A stretch of DNA of 64,000 nt from Roseivivax halodurans JCM 10272 (GTDB taxonomy: Bacteria; Pseudomonadota; Alphaproteobacteria; Rhodobacterales; Rhodobacteraceae), in contig NZ_JALZ01000003.1 in NCBI RefSeq assembly GCF_000521785.1, forward strand, positions 124,001 to 188,000, given 5' to 3'. A program made the translations under genes and the position numbers. Below are positions 54,688 through 62,980 of this stretch, piece after piece. The stretch's first letter is position 1, and each line of letters starts with the position of its first letter. Under the pieces are notes generated by a model, which was given only the letters and a program-made list of their open reading frames with translations, did no database searches and was not told where the DNA came from.

Positions 54688-55803
54688 ATGTCGACACCAA
54701 ATTCCGGCGGACGCAGCAAGACCGCGCGCGATGCCGCCCATCGCCATCTCGCACGTCTGCGCGCGGAACGGGTTGCGCGCCGCGCCCGTCTCAGGGTCAC
54801 GGAGGCAGCAGCGGACGCTGGAATAGCTCCGCTCGGTCCGGGGGCCTGGATACCGGATATCCGGGTGGCCAGCGCCATGCCCGAGGAAGACGGGAATGCG
54901 CATCACGGCGACTTGGCGGCCATCGGATCAGAGGGTGGAGATTGCGGTGAGGGTGACCGGATCGAACCGAACCTTGCCTTGCATGACGTATCCGAAATGC
55001 TTCGAGATGTTCGGGACGGTGATGACGGTGCCGGTGCCCCGGTCGTCATGCCGACGGAGCCCGAGACGCAGCCTTGTGACATCGCGATGGAGGAGCCGGA
55101 AACGGATATCGCCCCAGGCGGGCCGTTGACCCCCGATATCAACAGCTTACCCGAACCGCAGACCGCCGTGCATACCGTCGCGACCGAACCCGGGCTCGAC
55201 GAGGATACGGATCTCGCAGAGGCGGTTTCCGCGACGGGCCCGACCCAGGAGAATGTGGCCGAACGGCCGATCGAAATCGATGCGAGTCAGGCCGAAGAGC
55301 AATCGCAAGCCCTCACCGCGCAGGCCGAACCGGAGCCCGCGACAGAAGGCGGATCGGAATGGCGAAACGACGATGCCCTGATCCTCAACGGGCCCGCAGC
55401 TGCGGCTGACGGTCTCGCAGCTTGCCATACCGACGATCCCGAAGGACCGGACGGGCGGCATTCGGATCGCGAGGGCGCCGAGGAGGCTCACGAGGCCGAC
55501 ATGCCCGCCGCTGCGGATCCGATCGAGCCGGATGCGGGCGCCGTCGGTGACGGGCAACATCAGACGAAAGCGGATCTTTACGAGCTGCCGGGCGCCGGCG
55601 AAGGTCTCGTCTGGCTCTTCGGTCGATGCGGCGTGACGTCCCTCTCCGACCTTGCGACAGCCGATCCCGACCGGCTCGCCGACGATCTCGGCCTCGTGGC
55701 GCAGATCCTCGACATCCGATACTGGATCGATTTCGCGCGGAAGCGGACCTCTGAAGCCGCAAACTCAGGGGCGGGTCAGGTGCCGCCCTCCGTCTCGATA
55801 TAG
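54688..55803 (+). CDS. Acidic, mostly disordered protein with helix-hairpin-helix end
   Basis: A 371-residue protein. A basic helix (about 10-42, TARDAAHRHLARLRAERVAR) is followed by some 230 residues rich in Glu, Asp, Ala and Pro, probably disordered. A C-terminal domain (about 294-354, YELPGAGEGLVWLFGRCGVT then SLSDLATADPDRLADDLGLV) resembles helix-hairpin-helix modules. A GGGAG site precedes the ATG. It has no named family. A gas-vesicle surface role is conceivable from its acidity and position but has no direct support. Confidence 0.6.
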   Translation: MSTPNSGGRSKTARDAAHRHLARLRAERVARRARLRVTEAAADAGIAPLGPGAWIPDIRVASAMPEEDGNAHHGDLAAIGSEGGDCGEGDRIEPNLALHDVSEMLRDVRDGDDGAGAPVVMPTEPETQPCDIAMEEPETDIAPGGPLTPDINSLPEPQTAVHTVATEPGLDEDTDLAEAVSATGPTQENVAERPIEIDASQAEEQSQALTAQAEPEPATEGGSEWRNDDALILNGPAAAADGLAACHTDDPEGPDGRHSDREGAEEAHEADMPAAADPIEPDAGAVGDGQHQTKADLYELPGAGEGLVWLFGRCGVTSLSDLATADPDRLADDLGLVAQILDIRYWIDFARKRTSEAANSGAGQVPPSVSI

Positions 55804-56561
55804 ATGACGCTGCCGCAATGCTTGCAATGGCTGGCGTCGCGGTCGTGGAGCCTCAGGCCGCATTGCGGACAGGGCTGCTCGACCTTGGCGGGACGGTAGA
55901 TCGCCTGGATGAGGTTCAGGAAGAAGCCGACGCCGAAGACCATGATGACGATCGTGAGCAGCCGGCCGGTCCGATCCGTGAGGGTGATGTCGCCGTAGCC
56001 GGTCGTCGTCAGCGTCGTCATGGTGAAGTAGAGCGCATCGACATAGGTGGCGATATCGTCGTTCTTCTGACGCTCCAGCACCCAGACCATGCTGGTGACC
56101 ACGAAGATGAACGCAACCAGGTTCGCCGCGGCCACCATGATCCGCGAATTGACGAGACTGCCGCGCAGCACGTCGTCGAGACGTTCGGCCATGTGGAAGC
56201 TGCGGGCGAGCCGGAGCATGCGCAACGCGCGCAGGAAGCCGAGATTGGCCCCGGTCAGAACCGGCGCGAGCAGCGACAGGAGCACGACGATATCGGCGAT
56301 CGTGGTCAGCGAGAGCATGAAGGCGGGCCGGCGCTCGGCGATCCAGAACCGCGCTGAGAGATCGGCCAGCACCACCGCGCCGATGGCGAGATCCACCGAC
56401 AGGAGCGTCGCGCCCATATCGGCATTCGCGGTCAGCACGAAATAGGCGATGATGATCACGTCGAAGACGATCAGCCCCATCTGGAAAATTCGCGGGCCGC
56501 GTCCCTCGCCCTCGTAGAGCCGCCGGATTGTCTCTTTCACGCGCATCTCCGCTGCCGCCAC
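55776..56561 (-). CDS. Voltage-gated-type potassium channel with C-terminal zinc ribbon
   Basis: A 261-residue six-helix ion channel. The S4-like segment RALRMLRLARSF (111-122) carries spaced arginines, and the selectivity filter is TTTGYGD (185-191), specific for potassium. After S6 a zinc ribbon follows (Cys231, Cys234, Cys246, Cys249), unusual for a channel tail and possibly a sensor or assembly site. The start is a GTG; an in-frame ATG lies five codons later. Its end overlaps the convergent acidic-protein gene by 28 bases. Confidence 0.88.
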   Translation of the reverse strand: MAAAEMRVKETIRRLYEGEGRGPRIFQMGLIVFDVIIIAYFVLTANADMGATLLSVDLAIGAVVLADLSARFWIAERRPAFMLSLTTIADIVVLLSLLAPVLTGANLGFLRALRMLRLARSFHMAERLDDVLRGSLVNSRIMVAAANLVAFIFVVTSMVWVLERQKNDDIATYVDALYFTMTTLTTTGYGDITLTDRTGRLLTIVIMVFGVGFFLNLIQAIYRPAKVEQPCPQCGLRLHDRDASHCKHCGSVIYIETEGGT

Positions 56562-56634
56562 GCCAGCTCAGGAACTGGCCGCCCACCGCCCTTGTTCTGC
56601 CCGGAACGCGAAAAAAACAAGCCGAGGTAAAAAC

Positions 56635-57219
56635 ATGGAAGAGCCGCTGGAGATTTCCTGGGTCGACGTCCAGGCATCTGAGGAGCTGGAGCGACTGATC
56701 CGGGAGCGGGCCGAAAAGATGCACCGCTACTTCGCCCGCATCACGTCGGCGCGGGTGGGCATCGAGGTGCCGCACCGCAACGGCCAGGGCGATCCGCTCG
56801 GCTATCACGTCTCGATCCAGGTGGGCGTGCCCGGGCAGGAGCTCGTCGTGAACCACGATCCCGGCGAAGACCAGAAGCTCACCGATCCGTACGTCGCCGT
56901 CCGCAGGGCATTCGATGCCATGGACAAGCAGCTCGAGACGTTCTCGCAGAAGGTGCGCGGCGACGTGAAGACCCACGACAGCGCGCCGAGCGGAAGGGTC
57001 GTGAGGCTCTTCAACGATTACGGCTTCGTCGAGCTGATCGACGGGCGCGAGCTCTTCTTCGGCGAGGTGGCTGTCACCGGAAGCTTCGCCGAGCTCGAGG
57101 TCGGCTCGCCGGTCGAGGTGACGCCGGCCGACGGCGAGGGCGCGATGGGCCCGCAGGCGACGATGGTGCGGCCGATTTCCGAGCTGCAGCTCGTCGGCGA
57201 GATCCCCTCGCGCACCTGA
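56635..57219 (+). CDS. Ribosome hibernation (HPF/RaiA-like) protein with cold-shock-like domain
   Basis: A 194-residue fusion. Residues about 1-105 match the ribosome-associated HPF/RaiA fold (DVQASEELERLIRERAEKMH, AVRRAFDAMDKQLETFSQK), which occupies the ribosome during stasis. Residues about 118-185 resemble a cold-shock RNA-binding barrel (GRVVRLFNDYGFVELIDGRE, LFFGEVAV). GAGGT precedes the ATG. It probably protects or tunes ribosomes under stress. Confidence 0.85.
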   Translation: MEEPLEISWVDVQASEELERLIRERAEKMHRYFARITSARVGIEVPHRNGQGDPLGYHVSIQVGVPGQELVVNHDPGEDQKLTDPYVAVRRAFDAMDKQLETFSQKVRGDVKTHDSAPSGRVVRLFNDYGFVELIDGRELFFGEVAVTGSFAELEVGSPVEVTPADGEGAMGPQATMVRPISELQLVGEIPSRT

Positions 57220-57244
57220 CGCGCCGTTCATCTTCGCGTGACAA

Positions 57245-57276
57245 GGCCGCCCCGCAGATTGCCCCGCGGGGCGGCC
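57245..57276. terminator. 11-bp hairpin after the HPF-like gene
   Basis: GGCCGCCCCGC (57245-57255) and GCGGGGCGGCC (57266-57276) are perfectly complementary with a 10-base loop. No U-tract follows, so it may terminate or attenuate before msrA. Confidence 0.4.
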
Positions 57277-57317
57277 CGCCCCACCCTCTCGTCGGGAACG
57301 ACCAGAGGAGAGGCTTC

Positions 57318-57953
57318 ATGATCCCCCACTTCCTTCGCAACGCGGCCCTTGCCGCCGCTGCCGCGACAGCGCTCGGCACCGCCGCCGATGCCGCCGAGAT
57401 CACCGTGGCGGGCGGCTGCTTCTGGTGCGTCGAGGCCGATTTCGAGAAGGTCCAGGGCGTCGGCGAGGTGGTCTCGGGCTATACCGGAGGCGATGTCGAG
57501 AACCCGACCTACAGCCAGGTGACCGCGGGCGGGACGGGACATTACGAAGCCGCCGAGATCGAGTACGACCCGGATATTGTGTCCCGCCGGCAGCTCTACG
57601 ACCTCTTCTTCCGCTCGATCGATCCCTTCGACGACGGCGGGCAGTTCTGCGATCGTGGCGCGAGCTACCGTACTGCGATCTTCGTCGACGGCCCCGAGGC
57701 GCGCGCCGATGCCGAGGCGGCCAAGCAAGCCGCCGAAGAGGAGCTCGGCCGCGAGATCGTCACGCCCATCGTGGAGGCCGCCGAGTTCTACGCCGCCGAA
57801 GAGTATCACCAGAATTACTACAAGAGCGGCGAGCGCACGCTCACCCGCTTCGGCTGGATCAACCGGGCGGACGCCTATGAGCGTTATCGCGACGCCTGCC
57901 GCAGGGACGAACGAGTGCGCGAGATCTGGGGCGACGACGCGCCCTTCGTCTGA
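57318..57953 (+). CDS. msrA: Peptide methionine sulfoxide reductase A, exported
   Basis: Repairs oxidised methionine (S-sulfoxide) in proteins. The catalytic motif GCFWC (33-37, nucleophile Cys34) is followed by GYTGGDVENPTYSQVTAGGT and HYEAAEIEYDP, then AEEYHQNYY near the C-terminus. A signal peptide (about 1-25) directs it to the periplasm, so electrons must come from a periplasmic thiol system. It ends where the convergent kinase gene ends. Confidence 0.94.
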   Translation: MIPHFLRNAALAAAAATALGTAADAAEITVAGGCFWCVEADFEKVQGVGEVVSGYTGGDVENPTYSQVTAGGTGHYEAAEIEYDPDIVSRRQLYDLFFRSIDPFDDGGQFCDRGASYRTAIFVDGPEARADAEAAKQAAEEELGREIVTPIVEAAEFYAAEEYHQNYYKSGERTLTRFGWINRADAYERYRDACRRDERVREIWGDDAPFV

Positions 57954-58829
57954 TCAGCCGAGCCGGGACTCCTCGATCTCCTTGAGGTCGGGGATCACGT
58001 CGGCGGTGCCGGACCGCGTGACCATCAGCGCCGCGGCGCGGCTTGCGAGGTTCAGCGCCTGCCGCATGGGCATGCCGCGGTCGAGCCCCGCGACGAGATA
58101 GCCGGTGAAGGTGTCGCCGGCGCCGGTGGTGTCGACGGCGCTGACGGGCAATGCGGGGACGTCGGTCACCTCACCGCCGCGCGCGTCGATCCAGCGTGCG
58201 CCCTCACCGCCCCTTGTCACCACCACGTCATCGACGCCCAGCGAGCCGAGGTCCTTGCCGGTGGCCGCCACAAGCTGCTCGGCCTCCACCGCATTCAGAA
58301 CAAGAAGGTCGATGAAAGGCAGCATCTCCGTGACGGCCGCGGCATCGAAGGGCGCCGCGGCATAGGCGATCCGGCAGCCCCGCGCCTTTGCGCGGCGCGC
58401 TGCGGCGACCTGTGCGTTCGTCTCGTTCTGGGTCAGGAAGGTGTCACCGGGCCCGGCATCGGCGAGGGCCGCATCGAGAGCTGCCTCGGGAACCGCACGA
58501 TTGGCGCCGCCATGGATGAGGATCAGGTTCTCGCCCGCATCGTCGACCGCGATGATGGCATGCCCGGAAGTCTCGCTCACCGTCGCGATGTTGCGTGTAT
58601 CGACGCCGTATTCCAGCAACCGCTCGACCATCCAGGCGCCATCCGCACCGACGGCACCGATATGCACCACCCTCGCCGCCGCGCGCGCGGCAGCGACGGA
58701 CATGTTCGCCCCCTTGCCGCCGAGGCCATGGGTGAGCGACGCCGCGCCGAGCGTCTCCCCGGGACCCGGCAGGTGCGGCACGCGGTAGACGAGGTCGGCA
58801 TTCACCGAACCGAGGTTGTAGATGGTCAT
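57954..58829 (-). CDS. rbsK: Ribokinase-family sugar kinase
   Basis: A PfkB-family kinase of 291 residues that phosphorylates ribose or a related sugar. The N-terminal signature GGKGANMSVAAAR and the C-terminal DTTGAGDTFTGYL, with the catalytic Asp in GAGD, are clear; ALNLASRAAALMVTRSGT fits ribokinase. No sugar transporter is adjacent. The start at 58829 follows the homology; the frame runs on to 58976 without similarity. Confidence 0.87.
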   Translation of the reverse strand: MTIYNLGSVNADLVYRVPHLPGPGETLGAASLTHGLGGKGANMSVAAARAAARVVHIGAVGADGAWMVERLLEYGVDTRNIATVSETSGHAIIAVDDAGENLILIHGGANRAVPEAALDAALADAGPGDTFLTQNETNAQVAAARRAKARGCRIAYAAAPFDAAAVTEMLPFIDLLVLNAVEAEQLVAATGKDLGSLGVDDVVVTRGGEGARWIDARGGEVTDVPALPVSAVDTTGAGDTFTGYLVAGLDRGMPMRQALNLASRAAALMVTRSGTADVIPDLKEIEESRLG

Positions 58830-59278
58830 GTAAGGGCGTCCCCCGTTGCGGTCGGCATGTGGCGGAACATTAGGCCAGCGCGCGGTCTCGCAACATCCCC
58901 GGCGGAATTCGGAGCTCCCGTGTCGTGGGGGAACTCCGGGCAGGCTCCGCCGAGACACGCGCCAAGGGCTGGGCATGGGTCCGGAATCCCGGACCTTTAC
59001 ACGTCATCATGAAAGACTGATTCTGGGCGTCGCTCCGCGATCTGATTGCGTAAGGCCGAGGGCCGCACCGCCAACGCCAACCGCCGGGGTCGCAACGTGC
59101 TGCGCCTTTTCGGAATCGAAACGCGTGGCGCCGAGATTCCCGCGACGGGCGACGCCGGCTTCGGCAGATCTTCCCGTACCTCCGCGTCGCCCGCCCAGTT
59201 GAGCAAGATGACTTTTGCAACGAAGGGAATTACCGTCCGAATGATCCTGTCGCATTTCTCACGGGTACCCCCACGCAC
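58830..59278. other. Intergenic region without a supported gene
   Basis: These 449 bases lie between divergent genes (the kinase and a response regulator). Several short open frames occur on both strands, but none has a ribosome-binding site plus protein-like composition. No repeat, RNA gene or clear promoter was recognised. Confidence 0.5.
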
Positions 59279-59617
59279 ATGAAATCCGTTCTGGTCCTCG
59301 AGGACGATGTCCTCATCGCTCTGGATCTCGCCATGCTGGTCGAGGAAGCGGGGGCGAAAGTCATCGGGCCGTGTCATTCTGCCGCAACCGCGTTGGCGAC
59401 GGCGTCGGAGCAGCGACCCGACCTCGCCCTGATCGACTTCAATCTCGGGGACCATACCAGCGAGGGTTTCGCCGACTGGCTCGCCGGGAACGGAATTCCT
59501 TACGTCTTTCTGACCGGGCATTCTGCCTCGCAGCTGTCCGTACGGGGGGAAAACGTCCGCATTCTGGAAAAGCCGGTATCCACGACCAAACTCGCCGACA
59601 TTCTCGAACATCTCTGA
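59279..59617 (+). CDS. Single-domain response regulator
   Basis: A 112-residue receiver domain with no output domain. It shows the acidic pair in LVLEDDVLIALD, the phosphoacceptor aspartate in LALIDFNLGDHTS, the threonine in VFLTGHS and the lysine in ILEKPVST. The sequence resembles the stand-alone receivers that accept phosphate from HWE/HisKA2 kinases in alphaproteobacteria. It works by protein contact or as a phosphate sink. No kinase is adjacent. Confidence 0.9.
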   Translation: MKSVLVLEDDVLIALDLAMLVEEAGAKVIGPCHSAATALATASEQRPDLALIDFNLGDHTSEGFADWLAGNGIPYVFLTGHSASQLSVRGENVRILEKPVSTTKLADILEHL

Positions 59618-59792
59618 CGCGCCACCGGAGCCACAGCTCCGGGCGCAGGTCGCACATGGGGCCCACGGAGTGCGGAATCGCAACTTTGCGCGCGTTCCGG
59701 AACGATGAGGGAACGGTATCGCCCCCGTCTGGTTCTTGGAGGACGCACGGCGCGGCCGTGACCCTGACGACCTAGACGAAAGTTTCCAGCTG

Positions 59793-61829
59793 ATGCGGAT
59801 CATGCACGTTGCCCTCGGCGGCTGCCTTTCGGCGCCGCCGGTCCCGTACGGTTTGACCGAAGACACCGGGGGGCACATCGCCTACATTCTCGGTGCCGCC
59901 ACCGCCCAGGGCCGGCGCCCCGAGATCGAGGCCATCGACATCGTGACCCGGCGGTTCGACGACCCCGCGCTCGGCGCCAGATATGCCGAGCCGACGGAGC
60001 GGGTCAGCGACAAGGTGACGATCCGGCGGCTGGCGACGAACAACGATGCCTATCTCGAGAAGGACGCGCTCGAGGCCGAACTGCCCGCCTTGACCGACGC
60101 GTTTCTGGACGCCATCGCGGCGGGACCCCGGCCGGACGTTCTGCACGCGCATTTCGCCGATGCCGCCGTCCTCTGCCGCGCGGCCTCGGAGCGGTTCGGG
60201 ATCCCCTGGCTCTACACGCCGCATTCGCTCGGTGCGGAAAAGCAGGAGCCGGATCCACATGCGGCGCTCGCCCGCCGCATCGCACGCGAGCGGGTCGCCA
60301 TCGCGGGCGCCGACGGGATCGTCGTCTCGTCTCGCGACGAGGCGGAGCGGCAGGTCTCGCGCATGTGTCCCTCGGCGGAGGGCCGGATCCATCGGCTCAA
60401 TCCCGGGCGGACGCAGCCCGTCTGCACCGATCCCGCGCGCGCCCGCCGGCTCGTCGCACCGTTCCTGCGCGACGCGGAGAAGCCGATCGTCCTTGCGATC
60501 GCGCGGCCCGTGGAGAAGAAGAACCTCTCGGGGCTCCTTAAGGCCTATGCAAGATCCCCGGCGTTGCGGGAGGCCGCGAACCTCGTGATCGTCGCCGGCG
60601 TGCGGCAGGGCCTGACCGGCAATTCGCAGCAGGCCGATGCGGTCTACGCCAGGCTCTTCGATCTGGTCGACAGGCACGATCTCTGGGGCCGCGTCGCCCT
60701 GCCCCGCGCTCATGTGCCCGAGGACATTCCCTCGCTCTACGCGCTTGCGGCGCGGGGCGGCGTCTTTGCCAACCCCGCCTTCCACGAGCCCTTCGGGCTC
60801 ACGGTGGTCGAGGCGGCGCAAGCGGGCGTGCCAATAGTCGCGACGCGCGAGGGCGGCCCGCAGGACATCCTGCGCGAACTCGGGCGCGGCGATCTCGTCG
60901 CGCCGGACGACACGTCCGGGATCGCGGCGGCGCTGCTGTCGGCTCTCTCGGGCCGCGAGACACCGCACCGCCGCGCCCAGATGCGGGACCGGGCGGAGGC
61001 CGCGTTCAACTGGGACAGCTGGGCCGATCGCAGCGCGGCGATCTGCGCCAGCCTCGCGGCACCGCACACCGTCCCCGAGGCGCCTTACCGAATCCTCGTC
61101 AGCGATATCGACGGCACGCTCACGGGCTCTCGCGGCGGGGCCCGCGCCTTCGGACGCTACCGGGAGACCGCGGGCCAGGCGCTCCTCTTCGCGGTCGCGA
61201 CAGGGCGCAGCGTCAGCGAGGCGCGGGGGGTCCTGCACGATTGGGACCTGCCAATGCCGGACGTCTTCATCACGTCGGTCGGGACCGAGATCTGGCGGCA
61301 TTCGGGGAACGGCCGCCTCGCCCTCGATGAAGGCTATGCCGACCGCATCCGCGAAGGCTGGTGTGCTCGTACCGTGGCGGCGCATCTCGAGGACACCGAC
61401 CTCGCGCCGCAGGCGAGCTACGAGCAGCGCGCCTTCAAGCTGAGCTATACCGGCACGGCCGGTCAGGCCCGCTCGGCGGAGCTGGCGCTGAGGCAGGCAG
61501 GCCTCGCCGCTCGGGTCATCCACAGCCATGGAACGATGATCGACGTGATCCCGGAGCGCGCCGGCAAGTGGGCGGCGGCGCGGCACGTCGCCGGCGACGC
61601 CGGTCTCGGACCGGAAGACATCATCTGCGCCGGCGACAGCGGCAACGACACCGACATGCTGAGCCTCTGCCCGCGCAGCATCCTGCCTTCGAATGCCCAT
61701 GCTGAACTCGCCGGGCTCCGCAACGCCGGTATCCTGCGCACTTCCCGGCCCTATGGCGACGGTGTGGTCGAGGGTCTCGAGCGCTTCGGTGCGATCCCGG
61801 CCCCGAACTATCTCGAGGCGGCCGAATGA
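59793..61829 (+). CDS. GT4 glycosyltransferase-HAD fusion, sucrose-phosphate synthase/phosphatase-like
   Basis: A 678-residue two-domain enzyme. Residues about 1-430 form a GT4 retaining glycosyltransferase (TEDTGGHIAYILGAA, VLHAHFADAAVL, the ExFGLTVVEA block in FHEPFGLTVVEAAQAGVPIV). Residues about 440-678 form a HAD phosphatase with DIDGTLTG and GDSGNDTDML. This is the plan of cyanobacterial sucrose-phosphate synthase fused to sucrose-phosphatase, so it may make sucrose or glucosylated osmolytes. Alternative starts at 59736 (TTG) and 59802 exist; none has an ideal ribosome-binding site. It overlaps the next gene by four bases. Confidence 0.85.
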   Translation: MRIMHVALGGCLSAPPVPYGLTEDTGGHIAYILGAATAQGRRPEIEAIDIVTRRFDDPALGARYAEPTERVSDKVTIRRLATNNDAYLEKDALEAELPALTDAFLDAIAAGPRPDVLHAHFADAAVLCRAASERFGIPWLYTPHSLGAEKQEPDPHAALARRIARERVAIAGADGIVVSSRDEAERQVSRMCPSAEGRIHRLNPGRTQPVCTDPARARRLVAPFLRDAEKPIVLAIARPVEKKNLSGLLKAYARSPALREAANLVIVAGVRQGLTGNSQQADAVYARLFDLVDRHDLWGRVALPRAHVPEDIPSLYALAARGGVFANPAFHEPFGLTVVEAAQAGVPIVATREGGPQDILRELGRGDLVAPDDTSGIAAALLSALSGRETPHRRAQMRDRAEAAFNWDSWADRSAAICASLAAPHTVPEAPYRILVSDIDGTLTGSRGGARAFGRYRETAGQALLFAVATGRSVSEARGVLHDWDLPMPDVFITSVGTEIWRHSGNGRLALDEGYADRIREGWCARTVAAHLEDTDLAPQASYEQRAFKLSYTGTAGQARSAELALRQAGLAARVIHSHGTMIDVIPERAGKWAAARHVAGDAGLGPEDIICAGDSGNDTDMLSLCPRSILPSNAHAELAGLRNAGILRTSRPYGDGVVEGLERFGAIPAPNYLEAAE

Positions 61830-62980
61830 AGGATTTCGCCACCACCTCGATGCGCCCGATCGGGTATTTCGTGCATCATCAGGGCCGGGGCCACGCCCAG
61901 CGCTGCGCTGCCATCGTCCGGGCCCTGCCGCGCAGCCGTCCGGTCACGATCTTCTGCGCGCGCGGCGACATCTTCGGCCCGCTGCCGGATCACGTCGAGG
62001 TGCGGCGCATCCCCTCGCTCTTCGAGCCGAGCGGAGCGGAGCAGTCTGGCATGGCCGCGCTGCCCACCCCGGACACGCTGCATTGCGCGCCGGTCGGCTG
62101 GCCCTCGGTGCGTGAGGCGATGTCGACGCTTGCGGAATGGTTCGGCGCAGCCGATCCCGCGCTCCTGATCTCGGACGTGAGCGCAGAGGTCGCGCAGCTC
62201 GCCCGCCTCTGCTCGGTGCCACATGTCTGCGTCATGCAGCATGGCGACCGCAGCGATCCCGGGCACATGTCGGCCTATCGAGGCGCCTCGGGGCTACTCG
62301 CGCCCTTCGCGGAGGCGCTGGCGCAACCCGATTGGGACGGGGAGATGCGCCGCAAGATGCATTTCGCGGGAGGCCTCGGCGTCTCCGCCCTGCCCTCTCG
62401 CGACGCCGCGCGCGCCGCGCTCGGGATCGCGGCGGACACGCATCTGGCGCTGTGCCTCTCGGGCGGCGGCGGATCGGGCTTCGCGCAGGCCCCATTCGGC
62501 GTTGCGGCGCGCACGTTCCCGGAGATGGAGTGGGTCACGATCGGACGCATCGAGCGCAACTGGCACGCCACCGATCCCGGAAACATCCGGCATCTCGGCT
62601 GGGTGGACAACGCGGAGATGTGGATCGCGGCGGCGGACCTGATCGTCTCGTCTGCCGGGAATTCGACCTGCGCGCAGGTTGCAGCCTCGGGCGTTCCGTG
62701 GGTCGTCGTTCCGGAATGGCGCTATTTCGACGAGCAGGTGGAAAAGGCGCGCGCCCTCTCACGTCTCGGCGCCGCGCACCATCTCGCGCACCTGCCGTCC
62801 TCCGCGCAGGCCTGGCGCCGCGCGGTCGCCGAAGCGACCGAGGCCCACGACACAACAGTCCAGCGCGCGCTCATCGACCCGGCCCCGGCGCGAGAGACCG
62901 CGCGCTGGATCGAAAACCTGATTGCGCGGCTCTGGGAGGAGCCGGCGCTGACGACCGATACTGAAAGGACAATCGCATGA
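61826..62980 (+). CDS. MurG/UGT-like glycosyltransferase
   Basis: A 384-residue GT-B fold enzyme. The opening GYFVHHQGRGHAQRCAAIVR with its glycine-histidine loop, the LCLSGGGGSG nucleotide loop and the donor region ADLIVSSAGNSTCAQVAASG followed by VPWVVVPE are typical of the MurG/UDP-glycosyltransferase group. It overlaps the gene before and the GT2 gene after, so these genes form one operon. The acceptor is unknown; a surface polysaccharide or glycolipid is likely. Confidence 0.82.
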   Translation: MKDFATTSMRPIGYFVHHQGRGHAQRCAAIVRALPRSRPVTIFCARGDIFGPLPDHVEVRRIPSLFEPSGAEQSGMAALPTPDTLHCAPVGWPSVREAMSTLAEWFGAADPALLISDVSAEVAQLARLCSVPHVCVMQHGDRSDPGHMSAYRGASGLLAPFAEALAQPDWDGEMRRKMHFAGGLGVSALPSRDAARAALGIAADTHLALCLSGGGGSGFAQAPFGVAARTFPEMEWVTIGRIERNWHATDPGNIRHLGWVDNAEMWIAAADLIVSSAGNSTCAQVAASGVPWVVVPEWRYFDEQVEKARALSRLGAAHHLAHLPSSAQAWRRAVAEATEAHDTTVQRALIDPAPARETARWIENLIARLWEEPALTTDTERTIA

